Below, one piece after another: positions 10,137 to 18,584 of a DNA stretch of 64,000 bases (positions within the stretch are counted from its first letter, which is position 1; each line of letters begins with the position of its first letter). Below the pieces are notes generated by a model that saw nothing but the letters and a program-made list of their open reading frames with translations, made no database searches and was not told the DNA's origin. The position numbers and the translations under genes were made by a program. The stretch lies in NCBI RefSeq assembly GCF_003852895.1, contig NZ_QUSW01000001.1, forward strand, positions 1,450,250-1,514,249. The letters are read 5' to 3'. This DNA is from Rhizobacter terrae (GTDB lineage Bacteria; Pseudomonadota; Gammaproteobacteria; Burkholderiales; Burkholderiaceae_C).

Positions 10137-11258
10137 TCAATGCAGGGTCTGGTTCGCCCGGCGCTGGAGCTGTCTGCGCGACGCGAGCAGCCGGCTGGCC
10201 AGCCGCTGCAGGCTTTGTGCATCGCGGGCTTCCCCATCGAGCAGCGCCTGGGCATACCGCCACGCGAACCCTTCGGGGTCCAGCCGGCGAGCAGTGACGA
10301 TCAGGCGCCCGGCCTCCTCGCGCTGGTCCTGCAAGGCACAGATGACGGCCAGGCCGCCATGCGTTTCACCAAAGCGGTCGTCGATGGCCATCGCGCGTTC
10401 CAGGCAGCGCCGCGCTGAAGCAAAGTCGCGCCGGATGATGTGCGCCCAGGCCATGCCCGACCAGGTGCCGATGTGCTCGGTGAAAGTCTGCGTCGCCCGT
10501 TCGTAGGCGGCCAGCGCCCCATCGACGTCGCCGCGCGCCAGTTGCGCGGTGGCGAACGTCGACCAGACGCGGCCGTCGCCCGGGTTCAAGGCGACTGCAC
10601 GTTCGAGCATGGGCGACGCGGCCGCTGCGTCCCCGCGCAGCAGGTCGTCCGCCGCCTTCACCACCAGCGCCTCGATGCAATCGGGGTGCTGGGCCAGGCA
10701 GGCCGCCGCCAGCGCCGCCGCCTGTTCGTGGTCGTTGGTGTCGAAGAAAGCCAGCCCGGCCACGCCGGCGGCCTCGGCGGAGCGCACCGAGTCCGGTGCC
10801 AGGCGCCAGGCCTCGCAGGCCGCCGCCGGATCGCCCGATTGATGCAGGCTGCGCAGGAGCCATGGCAGCACCGACGGCTGGTCCGGCGATATCTGCAGGC
10901 CACGCTCGAAGGACTCGGCCGCAGCGGTGAAGCTGCCGGAATGGAACAACGCAAGGCCGAGCGTGAACAAGGCCGTCGCCCTGTTGGCTGGTGGCATGTC
11001 GGTGCTGGACAGCAGCCCGTTGACGAGCGAGATGGCCTCAGGCCACCGATGTTCGTTCATGAAGACCTGCGCGCGCAGGTAGTCCAGCAAGGATGCGCCC
11101 ACACCTGCCTGGCGGGCCACCTCGATGGCCTCTCGTCCGAGCGCCGGGCGCTTCTCGGCGAACGCTGTCGCCATGCATTCCTGCAACAACGATTCATTGG
11201 CAGGGTCGCTGCGAAGCATGACGAGCAGGCGATCGGCCGGTGTGAGCTTGGCATTCAT
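10137..11258 (-). CDS. Tetratricopeptide-repeat protein, 373 aa
   Basis: The protein is soluble, without signal peptide or membrane segment. It consists of helical pairs with TPR signatures: ALFTLGLALFHSGSFTAAAE near residues 115-135, VWSTFATAQLARGDVDGALA near 245-265, and further units to the end. TPR solenoids bind protein partners and carry no catalytic site. The gene lies about 210 bp upstream of the giant YD-repeat gene and about 45 bp after a 133-147-codon unknown gene, all on the same strand. A role as chaperone or assembly partner of the YD protein is an inference from position only. Confidence 0.8.
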   Translation of the reverse strand: MNAKLTPADRLLVMLRSDPANESLLQECMATAFAEKRPALGREAIEVARQAGVGASLLDYLRAQVFMNEHRWPEAISLVNGLLSSTDMPPANRATALFTLGLALFHSGSFTAAAESFERGLQISPDQPSVLPWLLRSLHQSGDPAAACEAWRLAPDSVRSAEAAGVAGLAFFDTNDHEQAAALAAACLAQHPDCIEALVVKAADDLLRGDAAAASPMLERAVALNPGDGRVWSTFATAQLARGDVDGALAAYERATQTFTEHIGTWSGMAWAHIIRRDFASARRCLERAMAIDDRFGETHGGLAVICALQDQREEAGRLIVTARRLDPEGFAWRYAQALLDGEARDAQSLQRLASRLLASRRQLQRRANQTLH

Positions 11259-11305
11259 GGCGTGGGGCAGGTCAGGAAAACGTCTGAAAGAGGCGGCACG
11301 CGGCG

Positions 11306-11674
11306 TCAGCCCTGGCTGAACAGATGGCTCGTGACTTCGTCGATGTCGGCGCGCAGGCCGGCGTCCGCCTGCATCGTGTTCACGACGTCATCGACCAGTT
11401 GCTGGAAGGCCGCGTCGTTGCGCAGGTTCTCGCCGAATTCATCGAGCATGCGCAATTCGATGAAGGCGCGGAAAGCCTTGTGGCCGCGCCGCGGGTCATC
11501 CGGGTCGATGGCCGCGATCTGGTGTGCCAGGCGCTGCGGCACCGACAGCGGCGCTTGAGACTGATCGGCCGGCTTGCGCAGGTCGTTGGGGATGGTCCGC
11601 TTGTCCGACTGCAGCACGCGAGACAGTTGCGCCGCCAATGCGACGCGGCCCGCCGGATTCAGCTTGTCGACCAT
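11306..11674 (-). CDS. Small protein of unknown function between two TPR genes
   Basis: I do not recognise the family. The preferred ATG at 11674 gives 122 residues starting MVDKLNPAGRVALAAQLSRV and lies 7 bases after the stop of the upstream TPR gene. An in-frame ATG at 11728 would add 18 residues but overlap that gene by 47 bases. The protein is acidic and mainly helical, with no transmembrane segment, signal peptide or cysteine. Its C-terminal half (FRAFIELRMLDEFGENLRND) could be a small helical interaction domain. Its place in a TPR-X-TPR-YD row suggests a role with the giant protein. Confidence 0.65.
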   Translation of the reverse strand: MVDKLNPAGRVALAAQLSRVLQSDKRTIPNDLRKPADQSQAPLSVPQRLAHQIAAIDPDDPRRGHKAFRAFIELRMLDEFGENLRNDAAFQQLVDDVVNTMQADAGLRADIDEVTSHLFSQG

Positions 11675-11681
11675 GGGCTGC

Positions 11682-12263
11682 TCAGGTGCGGCGGCCGGCG
11701 TAGAGCGAGATGGCCACCTGGTGGTCAACCTCGCCCGGCGCCTTGCGCGTCTCGCCGGACACCACGGCGCCTGCCGCTTGCAACAAGGCCTGCAGCAGCA
11801 TGTTCATGTCAGCCGCGAGAGGTGCGTTGTCCACGGCCCGGGCCTGCGCATCCTTCAACGACTGGATGGCCGCGGCCTGGTCGCCGGTGCACAAGGCCGT
11901 GAGCGCCAGGCCGAAGTGCCGATAGGCGCTGTCTTCGGGCAGGTTCAGCAACGGTTGGGCCGCCGCCTGCGCCTGGGCAGACGATTGCAGCGTCAGCCAC
12001 AGCAGGGCCAGTTGCACACGGGCTGCCAGCATTTCCGGGGCCTGGTCAGCCGCGAGCGTGAGATGCACTACCGCGTCGCCATAGCGCTGCACATGCGCCA
12101 ACTCCGCACCCAGCAGGTGGTGGGCATGCGGAAACACCGGTGCCAGCTTGACGGCCTGCGACCAGGCCGCAATGGCCTCGTCGGACCGCCCCTGCCGGCT
12201 GAGGTCGATGCCTTGCCTGAAGAGGGTCTCTGCGGGGCTGGTGTCGGTGGGGGAAGTCGTCAT
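11682..12263 (-). CDS. Tetratricopeptide-repeat protein, 193 aa
   Basis: The protein starts at an ATG at 12263. At least two TPR units are clear: AETLFRQGIDLSRQGRSDEA near residues 11-30, then PHAHHLLGAELAHVQRYGDA near 45-65. Further helical pairs follow. There is no signal peptide. The size and the early TPR units recall small TPR chaperones, but the sequence does not prove it. It is the first gene of the minus-strand row that ends with the giant YD-repeat gene; a promoter would have to lie in 12264-12385 or within the end of the regulator gene upstream. Confidence 0.78.
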   Translation of the reverse strand: MTTSPTDTSPAETLFRQGIDLSRQGRSDEAIAAWSQAVKLAPVFPHAHHLLGAELAHVQRYGDAVVHLTLAADQAPEMLAARVQLALLWLTLQSSAQAQAAAQPLLNLPEDSAYRHFGLALTALCTGDQAAAIQSLKDAQARAVDNAPLAADMNMLLQALLQAAGAVVSGETRKAPGEVDHQVAISLYAGRRT

Positions 12264-12385
12264 GGCGTGGGCGCGTTCGGGCGCTTTCTGATTCTAGTCG
12301 GGGGCCTCCGATCAACCTCAGCTGGTTTTACCCCTTCACGGACCAACGGGGACTTTCGCGTGAACTCTTCGATGGAAATGCAGCC

Positions 12386-13855
12386 TCACGAAAACCGATA
12401 CGACACCAGCGACTCCGAGTCCACGTTCGGCACCATCGCCTTGCCCGCCGGCGGAAATGCCCGCTGAACGCAGTTCTCGCGCGGGCACACACGACACCCG
12501 GGCCCGATCAACGCGGCCTGCGAGGACGGCCCCAGGTCCAGCCCACTGGCATAGACCAGTTCACGCGCGTGCGTGAGGTCGCACCCCAGCCCGATCGCGA
12601 ACAGCTTGCGCTGCGCCCGGTAGCCGCCGCCGCCACGCTCGATGGTGCAGGCGATGCCGAAGAACCGGCTCCCATCAGGCATCTCCGCGATCTGCGTGAG
12701 GATGCGCCCGGGCTGCGCGAATGCCTCGTGCACATGCCACAGCGGGCACGCACCACCATGCCGTGCGAAGTGGAAGGCGGTGGCGCTCTGCCGCTTGGAG
12801 ATGTTGCCCGCCTGGTCCACCCGCACGAAGTAGAACGGCACGCCCCGCGCCCCTGGCCGCTGCAGCGTCGACAGCCGGTGGCACACCGTCTCGAAGCTCA
12901 CGTGGAAGCGCTGCTGCAGCCATTCGATGTCGTACCGGCATTCGCGCGCCGCCGACAGGAACTCGCCGTACGGCAGCAGCACCGCCCCCGCGAAGTAGTG
13001 CGCCAGGCCTTGCCGCGCCAGAGCCTGCGTGGATTCATCGGAGATGCCGCTGTCTTCCACCTCGGCCGCGATCGCATCGGCTGCCGCGAGCAGCGCGTAC
13101 TGCGTCGCGATCTGGAAGGCCTGCTGTGCATCGCTCAGATGCGCTGACAGCCGCAGGCAGCGCCGCTGCGGTTCGTAGCGGCGCAGCAGCAGCGACGGAT
13201 CGGAGCCCGCGTCCAGCCACTCCACCGCCACGCCGCAGCGCTGCAACAGCGCGCCGCGCAAGGCCTCCACGCGCTGCCCCGGCCGCAGGTGCAGCGACTG
13301 CGCCAGCTCCTCAGCCAGGTGGTCCAGCGTCTCGATGTGGTTGTTGCGCCGGTTGAAGTGGTCCCGCACCTCCTCGTGCGGCAGCGGCACCGACGACGCG
13401 CGCACCTGCTCGCTGCCCAGTTCGCCGTAGAAGCGGGCCACCGTGTGCTCATGCTCTTCCTTCAGCCGCTGGTGGCGCTGGTACAGCGTGAGGAAGGACT
13501 CGACCAGCTCCGGCGCGTGCTCGACCATGCGCGACAACTGCGTGGCGCTCACGTTCATCGCCTTGCCCGGCGACAGCGTGCGGTCTTGCAGGGCACCGTC
13601 GAGTTCAGCCAGCAGGCGCTTGTCCTGCTCCTCGCTGAACTGCGACACGTCGCCGCCGAACACCTCGGCCAGGCGCAGCAGCACGCCAGCCGTGACCGGC
13701 CGCTGGTTGGTCTCGATCTGGCTCACGTAGCTCAGCGACAGGCCCAGGCGCTGCGCGAGCAGGCCCTGGTTCCAGCCGAGCTGTTCGCGCATGCGGCGCA
13801 CGCGCGGGCCGACAAAGAGCTTGCGCGGATTGGCGGTGGCGGCGGTGGTTTCCAT
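12386..13855 (-). CDS. ScfR/RamB-type transcriptional regulator (short-chain acyl-CoA responsive family)
   Basis: This 489-residue protein has an N-terminal Cro/C1-type helix-turn-helix (residues about 15-70, with LAQRLGLSLSYVSQIETNQR). A central IrrE/M78-like region with a GLAHYFAGAVLLPYGEF core follows. The C-terminal half resembles the short-chain fatty acyl regulator domain (ScfR). It ends with cysteines in PGCRVCPRENC. Relatives are RamB of Corynebacterium and PrpR of Mycobacterium, which control acetate and propionate metabolism; PrpR binds acyl-CoA and an Fe-S cluster. The ATG at 13855 was chosen because upstream in-frame codons run over the divergent promoter. It is divergent from mmsA and likely controls it and itself. 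Confidence 0.88.
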   Translation of the reverse strand: METTAATANPRKLFVGPRVRRMREQLGWNQGLLAQRLGLSLSYVSQIETNQRPVTAGVLLRLAEVFGGDVSQFSEEQDKRLLAELDGALQDRTLSPGKAMNVSATQLSRMVEHAPELVESFLTLYQRHQRLKEEHEHTVARFYGELGSEQVRASSVPLPHEEVRDHFNRRNNHIETLDHLAEELAQSLHLRPGQRVEALRGALLQRCGVAVEWLDAGSDPSLLLRRYEPQRRCLRLSAHLSDAQQAFQIATQYALLAAADAIAAEVEDSGISDESTQALARQGLAHYFAGAVLLPYGEFLSAARECRYDIEWLQQRFHVSFETVCHRLSTLQRPGARGVPFYFVRVDQAGNISKRQSATAFHFARHGGACPLWHVHEAFAQPGRILTQIAEMPDGSRFFGIACTIERGGGGYRAQRKLFAIGLGCDLTHARELVYASGLDLGPSSQAALIGPGCRVCPRENCVQRAFPPAGKAMVPNVDSESLVSYRFS

Positions 13856-13885
13856 CTTCACAGGATTCGCAAATTCCACAGATGT

Positions 13886-13905
13886 CTTGCAAAGACATTT
13901 GCAAG
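13886..13905. promoter_or_regulatory. Candidate ScfR operator, TTTGCAA palindrome
   Basis: A perfect inverted repeat with 8-base arms (CTTGCAAA / TTTGCAAG) and a GACA spacer lies in the 142-bp gap between the regulator and mmsA. The half-site TTTGCAA matches what I recall of RamB and PrpR sites (core TTTGCAAA). A partial copy, TTCGCAAATT, lies at 13867-13876. It is close to the regulator start, which suggests autoregulation. Confidence 0.65.
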
Positions 13906-13912
13906 TTTTCGC

Positions 13913-13945
13913 TTTCACATCAATCACTTGTTGAGCGATGTGAAA
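13913..13945. promoter_or_regulatory. Second inverted repeat in the regulator-mmsA gap
   Basis: TTTCACATC at 13913-13921 and GATGTGAAA at 13937-13945 are perfect 9-base arms separated by 15 bases. A further TGTGTGAA lies near 13960. The repeat sits 50-85 bases before the mmsA start, where promoter elements are expected. It is a second candidate binding site, different in sequence from the TTTGCAA palindrome. Confidence 0.5.
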
Positions 13946-13997
13946 CGTGTGGATAGATTCTGTGTGAACTTCAGCCACCTGTCCAGGAGACCCCGCG

Positions 13998-15506
13998 ATG
14001 AGCCAAGACTTGCCCCGCATCCCGCTCTTGATCAACGGCCGGCTGGTGCCTTCGCGCACCACCGAATGGCGGCCGGTCATCAACCCCGCCACGCAGGAAC
14101 GGCTCGCCTGGGTGCCAATGGCCACGGCCGATGAAGTGCGCGACGCGGTGGCCGCCGCACAGGCCGCGTTCGCCACCTGGCGCAAGACGCCCATCGGCCA
14201 GCGCGCGCGCATCTTCCTCAAATACCAGCAGCTCATCCGCGACAACATCAAGTCGCTGGCCGCCACGCTCACCGCTGAGCAGGGCAAGACCCTGGCCGAT
14301 GCGGAAGGCGATGTGTTCCGCGGCCTGGAAGTGGTGGAGCACGCCGCCAACATCGGCAGCCTGCAGATGGGCGAGCGGGCGCACAACGTGGCCTCGGGCG
14401 TGGACACCTACACCTTGCTGCAGCCGCTGGGCGTGTGCGCGGGCATCACGCCCTTCAACTTCCCCGCGATGATCCCGCTGTGGATGTTCCCCATGGCGAT
14501 CGCCTGCGGCAACACCTTCGTGCTCAAGCCCTCGGAGCAGGATCCGATGGTGACCATGCGGCTGGTGGAGCTGGCACTGGAGGCCGGCATTCCGCCGGGC
14601 GTGCTGAACGTGGTGCACGGCGGCGAGGACGTGGTGAACGCGCTGTGCGACCACGCGGACATCAAGGCGATCTCCTTCGTCGGCTCGACCCGCGTGGGTA
14701 CGCATGTGTACCAGCGCGCCACGCTGGCCGGCAAGCGCGTGCAATGCATGATGGGCGCGAAGAACCATGCGGTGGTGCTGCCCGATGCGCACAAGGAACA
14801 GACGCTGAATGCGCTGGTGGGCGCGGCCTTCGGCGCCGCGGGGCAGCGCTGCATGGCCGTGTCGGTCGCGGTGCTGGTGGGTGCGGCACGCGAGTGGATT
14901 CCGCGGATCGTCGAGAAAGCGCGCGGCCTCACGGTGGGCGCGGGAACGGGCGCCGGCACCGATGTGGGCCCGGTCATCTCCTGCGCCGCGAAGGAGCGCG
15001 TGGAGGCGCTCATCGCGCGCGGCACCGATGAAGGCGCCACGCTGGAACTCGACGGCCGCCTGCCGCCGCTGGACGGTCAGCTGAAGGAAGGCAACTTCGT
15101 CGGCCCCACCATCTTCTCGGGCGTGAAGCCGGGCATGTCGCTGTACGAGCAGGAGATCTTCGGACCGGTGCTGTGCATCGCCGAAGCCGCGACGCTGGAC
15201 GAAGCCATCGCCTTCATCAACGCCAACCCCAACGGCAACGGCACGGCCATCTTCACGCAGTCGGGTGCCGCGGCCCGGCGCTTCGAGGAGGACATCGACG
15301 TGGGCCAGGTGGGCATCAACGTGCCCATCCCCGTGCCCGTGCCGCTGTTCTCGTTCACCGGCTCGCGTGCATCGAAGCTGGGCGACCTCGGCCCCTACGG
15401 CAAGCAGGTCGTCACGTTCTACACGCAGACCAAGACGGTGACCGCGCGCTGGTTCGACGACCACGGCGTGTCCGGCGGCGTGAACACCACCATCAGCCTG
15501 CGCTGA
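13998..15506 (+). CDS. mmsA: Methylmalonate-semialdehyde dehydrogenase (CoA-acylating)
   Basis: This 502-residue aldehyde dehydrogenase converts methylmalonate semialdehyde and CoA with NAD to propionyl-CoA and CO2 in valine breakdown. The Rossmann region includes [16 protein letters not shown] (residues about 150-165), which is typical of the MmsA subfamily. The catalytic cysteine is C285 in AGQRCMA. The glutamate used by hydrolytic aldehyde dehydrogenases is not in the usual place, as expected for a CoA-acylating enzyme. A good ribosome site (AGGAGA) precedes the ATG. It is the first gene of a five-gene operon divergent from the ScfR-type regulator. Confidence 0.95.
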   Translation: MSQDLPRIPLLINGRLVPSRTTEWRPVINPATQERLAWVPMATADEVRDAVAAAQAAFATWRKTPIGQRARIFLKYQQLIRDNIKSLAATLTAEQGKTLADAEGDVFRGLEVVEHAANIGSLQMGERAHNVASGVDTYTLLQPLGVCAGITPFNFPAMIPLWMFPMAIACGNTFVLKPSEQDPMVTMRLVELALEAGIPPGVLNVVHGGEDVVNALCDHADIKAISFVGSTRVGTHVYQRATLAGKRVQCMMGAKNHAVVLPDAHKEQTLNALVGAAFGAAGQRCMAVSVAVLVGAAREWIPRIVEKARGLTVGAGTGAGTDVGPVISCAAKERVEALIARGTDEGATLELDGRLPPLDGQLKEGNFVGPTIFSGVKPGMSLYEQEIFGPVLCIAEAATLDEAIAFINANPNGNGTAIFTQSGAAARRFEEDIDVGQVGINVPIPVPVPLFSFTGSRASKLGDLGPYGKQVVTFYTQTKTVTARWFDDHGVSGGVNTTISLR

Positions 15507-15514
15507 GGCGCGCC

Positions 15515-16675
15515 ATGGACTTCGAGCTGAGCGAGGAACAGCGCGCCTTCCAGCAGGCGGCGCGGGACTTTGCGCGCGACGAGATGGCGCCGCATGCGGC
15601 GCAATGGGACGCTCAGTCGCTCTTCCCCCGCGACACGCTGCGGCATGCAGGCGAGCTTGGCTTCTGCGGCTTGTATGCCGACGCGGCCCACGGCGGGCTC
15701 GGACTGCCGCGGCTGGATTCGACGCTGGTGTTCGAGGAGCTGGCCGCGGCCTGCCCGTCGACCACCGCCTTCCTCAGCATCCACAACATGGCCGCGTGGA
15801 TGGTGACGAGCTTTGCCACGCCTGCAGTCGCAACGCACTGGGGCCCGGCGCTGACCAGTGGGCGACAGCTCGCGTCGTACTGCCTGACCGAGCCCGGCGC
15901 GGGCTCGGACGCGGCCTCGCTTCGCACCACTGCCACACGCGACGGCGACCACTACCGGCTCCAGGGCAGCAAGGCCTTCATCTCCGGCGCGGGCGCGACC
16001 GATGTGCTGGTGGTGATGGCGCGTACCGGCGGCGAAGGCGCGGCCGGCATCTCCGCTTTCCTCGTCGATGCGCAAAGCCCGGGCATCACCTACGGCCGCA
16101 AGGAAGAGAAGATGGGCTGGAACAGCCAGCCCACGCGCGCCGTCGCCTTCGACCAGGTGCGCGTGCCCGTGTCGCACTTGCTCGGCCAGGAAGGCGAAGG
16201 CTTCAGGATCGCGATGAAGGGCCTGGACGGCGGGCGCATCAACATCGCCTGCTGCTCGGTGGGCGCAGCGCAGGGCGCGATGGCCGCCGCCCAGCGCCAC
16301 ATGCACGAACGCCGACAGTTCGGCCGCGCGCTGGCCGACATGCAGGCCATGCAGTTCAAGCTGGCCGACATGGCCACCGAACTCGTGGCCGCGCGGCAGA
16401 TGGTGCGCCTGGCCGCCTGCAAGCTCGACACGGATTCGCCCGATGCGCAGGTGTACTGCGCCATGGCCAAGCGCCTGGCCACCGACATCGGCTTCCAGGT
16501 GTGCAACGAGGCGCTGCAGATCCATGGCGGCTACGGCTACATCCGCGAGTACCCGCTGGAGCGCTACCTGCGCGATGCACGCGTGCACCAGATCCTGGAA
16601 GGCACCAACGAAATCATGCGCGTGATCGTCGCGCGCCGGCTTCTTCAAGACCACGCACCGGAGACCATTCGATGA
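15515..16675 (+). CDS. Acyl-CoA dehydrogenase, probably isobutyryl-CoA dehydrogenase
   Basis: This 386-residue FAD enzyme of the short/branched-chain acyl-CoA dehydrogenase family carries YCLTEPGAGSDAASL (substrate and FAD binding), a central beta domain and a C-terminal helical domain. The likely catalytic base is Glu near residue 362 in LEGTNEIMR. The best-fitting role is oxidation of isobutyryl-CoA to methacrylyl-CoA, since the neighbours carry out the following steps. The start at 15515 lies 8 bases after the mmsA stop with a GAGG site. The stop overlaps the next start as ATGA, so translation is coupled. Confidence 0.92.
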   Translation: MDFELSEEQRAFQQAARDFARDEMAPHAAQWDAQSLFPRDTLRHAGELGFCGLYADAAHGGLGLPRLDSTLVFEELAAACPSTTAFLSIHNMAAWMVTSFATPAVATHWGPALTSGRQLASYCLTEPGAGSDAASLRTTATRDGDHYRLQGSKAFISGAGATDVLVVMARTGGEGAAGISAFLVDAQSPGITYGRKEEKMGWNSQPTRAVAFDQVRVPVSHLLGQEGEGFRIAMKGLDGGRINIACCSVGAAQGAMAAAQRHMHERRQFGRALADMQAMQFKLADMATELVAARQMVRLAACKLDTDSPDAQVYCAMAKRLATDIGFQVCNEALQIHGGYGYIREYPLERYLRDARVHQILEGTNEIMRVIVARRLLQDHAPETIR

Positions 16676-17457
16676 GCAACGATTCCTCACCCCTGCTGCT
16701 GGAGGTGCGCGAGCACACCGCGGTGGTGACCCTGAACAACCCGCCGGCCCATACGTGGACTCGCGAGAGCCTGGCGGCCCTGGCGCGGCTCGTGCGCGAA
16801 CTGGAGGCACGGCGCGACATCTACAGCCTCGTCATCACCGGCCAGGGCCCGAAGTTCTTCAGCGCGGGCGCCGACCTCAAGCTCTTTGCCGATGGCGACA
16901 AGGCGGTCGCACGCGAGATGGCACGCCGCTTCGGCGAAGCCTTCGAGACGCTGGCAGCATTCCGTGGCGTGAGCATCGCCGCCATCAACGGCTATGCGAT
17001 GGGCGGCGGACTCGAATGCGCGCTGGCCTGCGACCTGCGCATCGCGGAGTCGCAGGCGGTGATGGCGCTTCCCGAGGCCTCGGTGGGCCTGCTGCCTTGC
17101 GCGGGCGGCACGCAGTGGCTGTCGTGGACCGTGGGCGAGAGCTGGGCCAAGCGCATGGTGCTGCTGGGCGAGCGGGTGGATGCGGCCACCGCCCTGCGCA
17201 TCGGCCTGGTGGATGAAGTCACGCCGCCCGGCGACGCACTGCAACGCGCCTTGCAGCTCGCGCAAAGCGTGCAGCGGCAAAGCCCGACGAGCGTGGCCGC
17301 GTGCAAGCGGCTGATCCAGGGGGCACGCGTGACGTCGCCGCAGGTGATGCTGCTGCGCGAGCGCGAAGCCTTCGTCGACCTCTTCGACACCGCGGACCAG
17401 CGCGAAGGCGTGCAGGCCTTCCTGGACAAGCGCGCGCCGGCATGGCGCAACGCCTGA
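16672..17457 (+). CDS. Enoyl-CoA hydratase/isomerase family, probable methacrylyl-CoA hydratase
   Basis: This 261-residue crotonase-fold protein would add water to methacrylyl-CoA to give 3-hydroxyisobutyryl-CoA. The oxyanion-hole signatures are FFSAGADLKLF near residues 62-72 and NGYAMGGGLECALACDL near 106-122. The acidic active-site segment is MALPEASVGLLPCAGGTQ. The reading frame starts at the ATG at 16672, overlapping the upstream stop by four bases. The role in valine breakdown rests on its position between the dehydrogenase and the hydrolase; crotonase paralogues vary widely in substrate. Confidence 0.88.
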   Translation: MSNDSSPLLLEVREHTAVVTLNNPPAHTWTRESLAALARLVRELEARRDIYSLVITGQGPKFFSAGADLKLFADGDKAVAREMARRFGEAFETLAAFRGVSIAAINGYAMGGGLECALACDLRIAESQAVMALPEASVGLLPCAGGTQWLSWTVGESWAKRMVLLGERVDAATALRIGLVDEVTPPGDALQRALQLAQSVQRQSPTSVAACKRLIQGARVTSPQVMLLREREAFVDLFDTADQREGVQAFLDKRAPAWRNA

Positions 17458-17467
17458 GGACGCCGCC

Positions 17468-18574
17468 GTGACCGTGATCCTCCGAGAGTTCGACACGGCG
17501 GGCGGCCACCGCTTCGGCCATGCCACGCTGGCCTCGCCGACCACGCTGAACGCCTTGTCACTGGCGATGATCGACCAGTTGGCACCGCGCCTGGACACGT
17601 GGATCGCCGACCCGGGCATCGCCGGCATCGTGCTCGATGCCGAAGGCGAGAAGGCCTTCTGCGCCGGCGGCGACGTGCAGGCCCTGTACCGCAGCATGCG
17701 CGACACCGAGCCCGGCCAGGTGCCGCGCGAGGCCGCCGCCTTCTTCGAGCGCGAGTACCGGCTCGACCACCGCATCCACACCTGCCCCAAGCCCATCCTG
17801 TGCTGGGGACACGGCATCGTCATGGGCGGCGGGCTGGGGCTGATGGCAGGGGCCTCGCACCGCGTCGCCACGCCGGGCACGCGCATCGCGATGCCGGAGA
17901 TCAGCATCGGCCTCTATCCGGATGTCGGCGGCAGCTGGTTCCTGCCGCGCATGCCGGGACGCACGGGGCTCTTCCTCGCCCTGACCGGTGCGCCGATGAA
18001 CGCCGCCGATGCACGCTTTGTTGGCCTGGCGGATGCGGTGCTGCCCCACGCGCTGAAGGACACCATGCTGCAGGCGATCGCCACGGCGCGCTGGCAAGGC
18101 GATGCGCAGGCCGACCGCGAGCACCTCACGCGGCTGCTGATGCAGTTCCCGGCGGAGGCGGGCGAGTCGGTCTTGCGGCGCCACGTCGATCTCATCGGCA
18201 GCGTGATGCTGGACGACGGGCTCGAGGCCATCGCCACCCGCCTGCGCGGCCTGGCGGAACATGCCGATGCCTGGCTGTCCGCCGCCGGCAAGACCTTCGC
18301 CAAGGGCTCGCCCACCTCGGCCGCGCTCTCGCATCGCCTGTGGCAGGCCGCGCGCCACCTGTCGCTGGCACAGGTGCTGCGCCTGGAGTACCAGGTGTCG
18401 CTGGGCAGCTGCATGCACCACGACTTCGCCGAGGGCGTGCGTGCCCTGCTGATCGACAAAGACCGCAAACCCATCTGGGCGCCGGCCACGCTGGACCAGG
18501 TGACGCGGGCGCACGTCGATGCGCACTTCATCGAGCGGCACGACGGCCTCCATCCCCTGCACGACCTGCATTGA
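17468..18574 (+). CDS. 3-hydroxyisobutyryl-CoA hydrolase
   Basis: This 368-residue crotonase-superfamily thioesterase releases 3-hydroxyisobutyrate from its CoA ester. Diagnostic segments are FCAGGDVQALY near residues 63-73, WGHGIVMGGGLGLMAGASHR, and MPEISIGLYPDVGGSWFL. The length and C-terminal extension fit the HIBCH family rather than plain hydratases. Translation starts at a GTG at 17468 with GAGGA seven bases upstream; this start includes the conserved first beta strand. It follows the hydratase gene by 10 bases and precedes mmsB by 10 bases. Confidence 0.93.
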   Translation: MTVILREFDTAGGHRFGHATLASPTTLNALSLAMIDQLAPRLDTWIADPGIAGIVLDAEGEKAFCAGGDVQALYRSMRDTEPGQVPREAAAFFEREYRLDHRIHTCPKPILCWGHGIVMGGGLGLMAGASHRVATPGTRIAMPEISIGLYPDVGGSWFLPRMPGRTGLFLALTGAPMNAADARFVGLADAVLPHALKDTMLQAIATARWQGDAQADREHLTRLLMQFPAEAGESVLRRHVDLIGSVMLDDGLEAIATRLRGLAEHADAWLSAAGKTFAKGSPTSAALSHRLWQAARHLSLAQVLRLEYQVSLGSCMHHDFAEGVRALLIDKDRKPIWAPATLDQVTRAHVDAHFIERHDGLHPLHDLH

Positions 18575-18584
18575 AAGGACACCC

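Noticed and set aside
13856..14407. N-terminal extension of the ScfR-type regulator to 14407
   Set aside because: The extension crosses the divergent promoter and overlaps mmsA; the HTH domain begins right after the ATG at 13855.
13971..15464. 497-codon open frame opposite mmsA, and similar long antisense frames at 15419-16810, 16687-17907, 17558-19270 and 18528-20765
   Set aside because: All lie opposite well-conserved enzyme genes and arise from high third-position GC; no family motifs or start signals.
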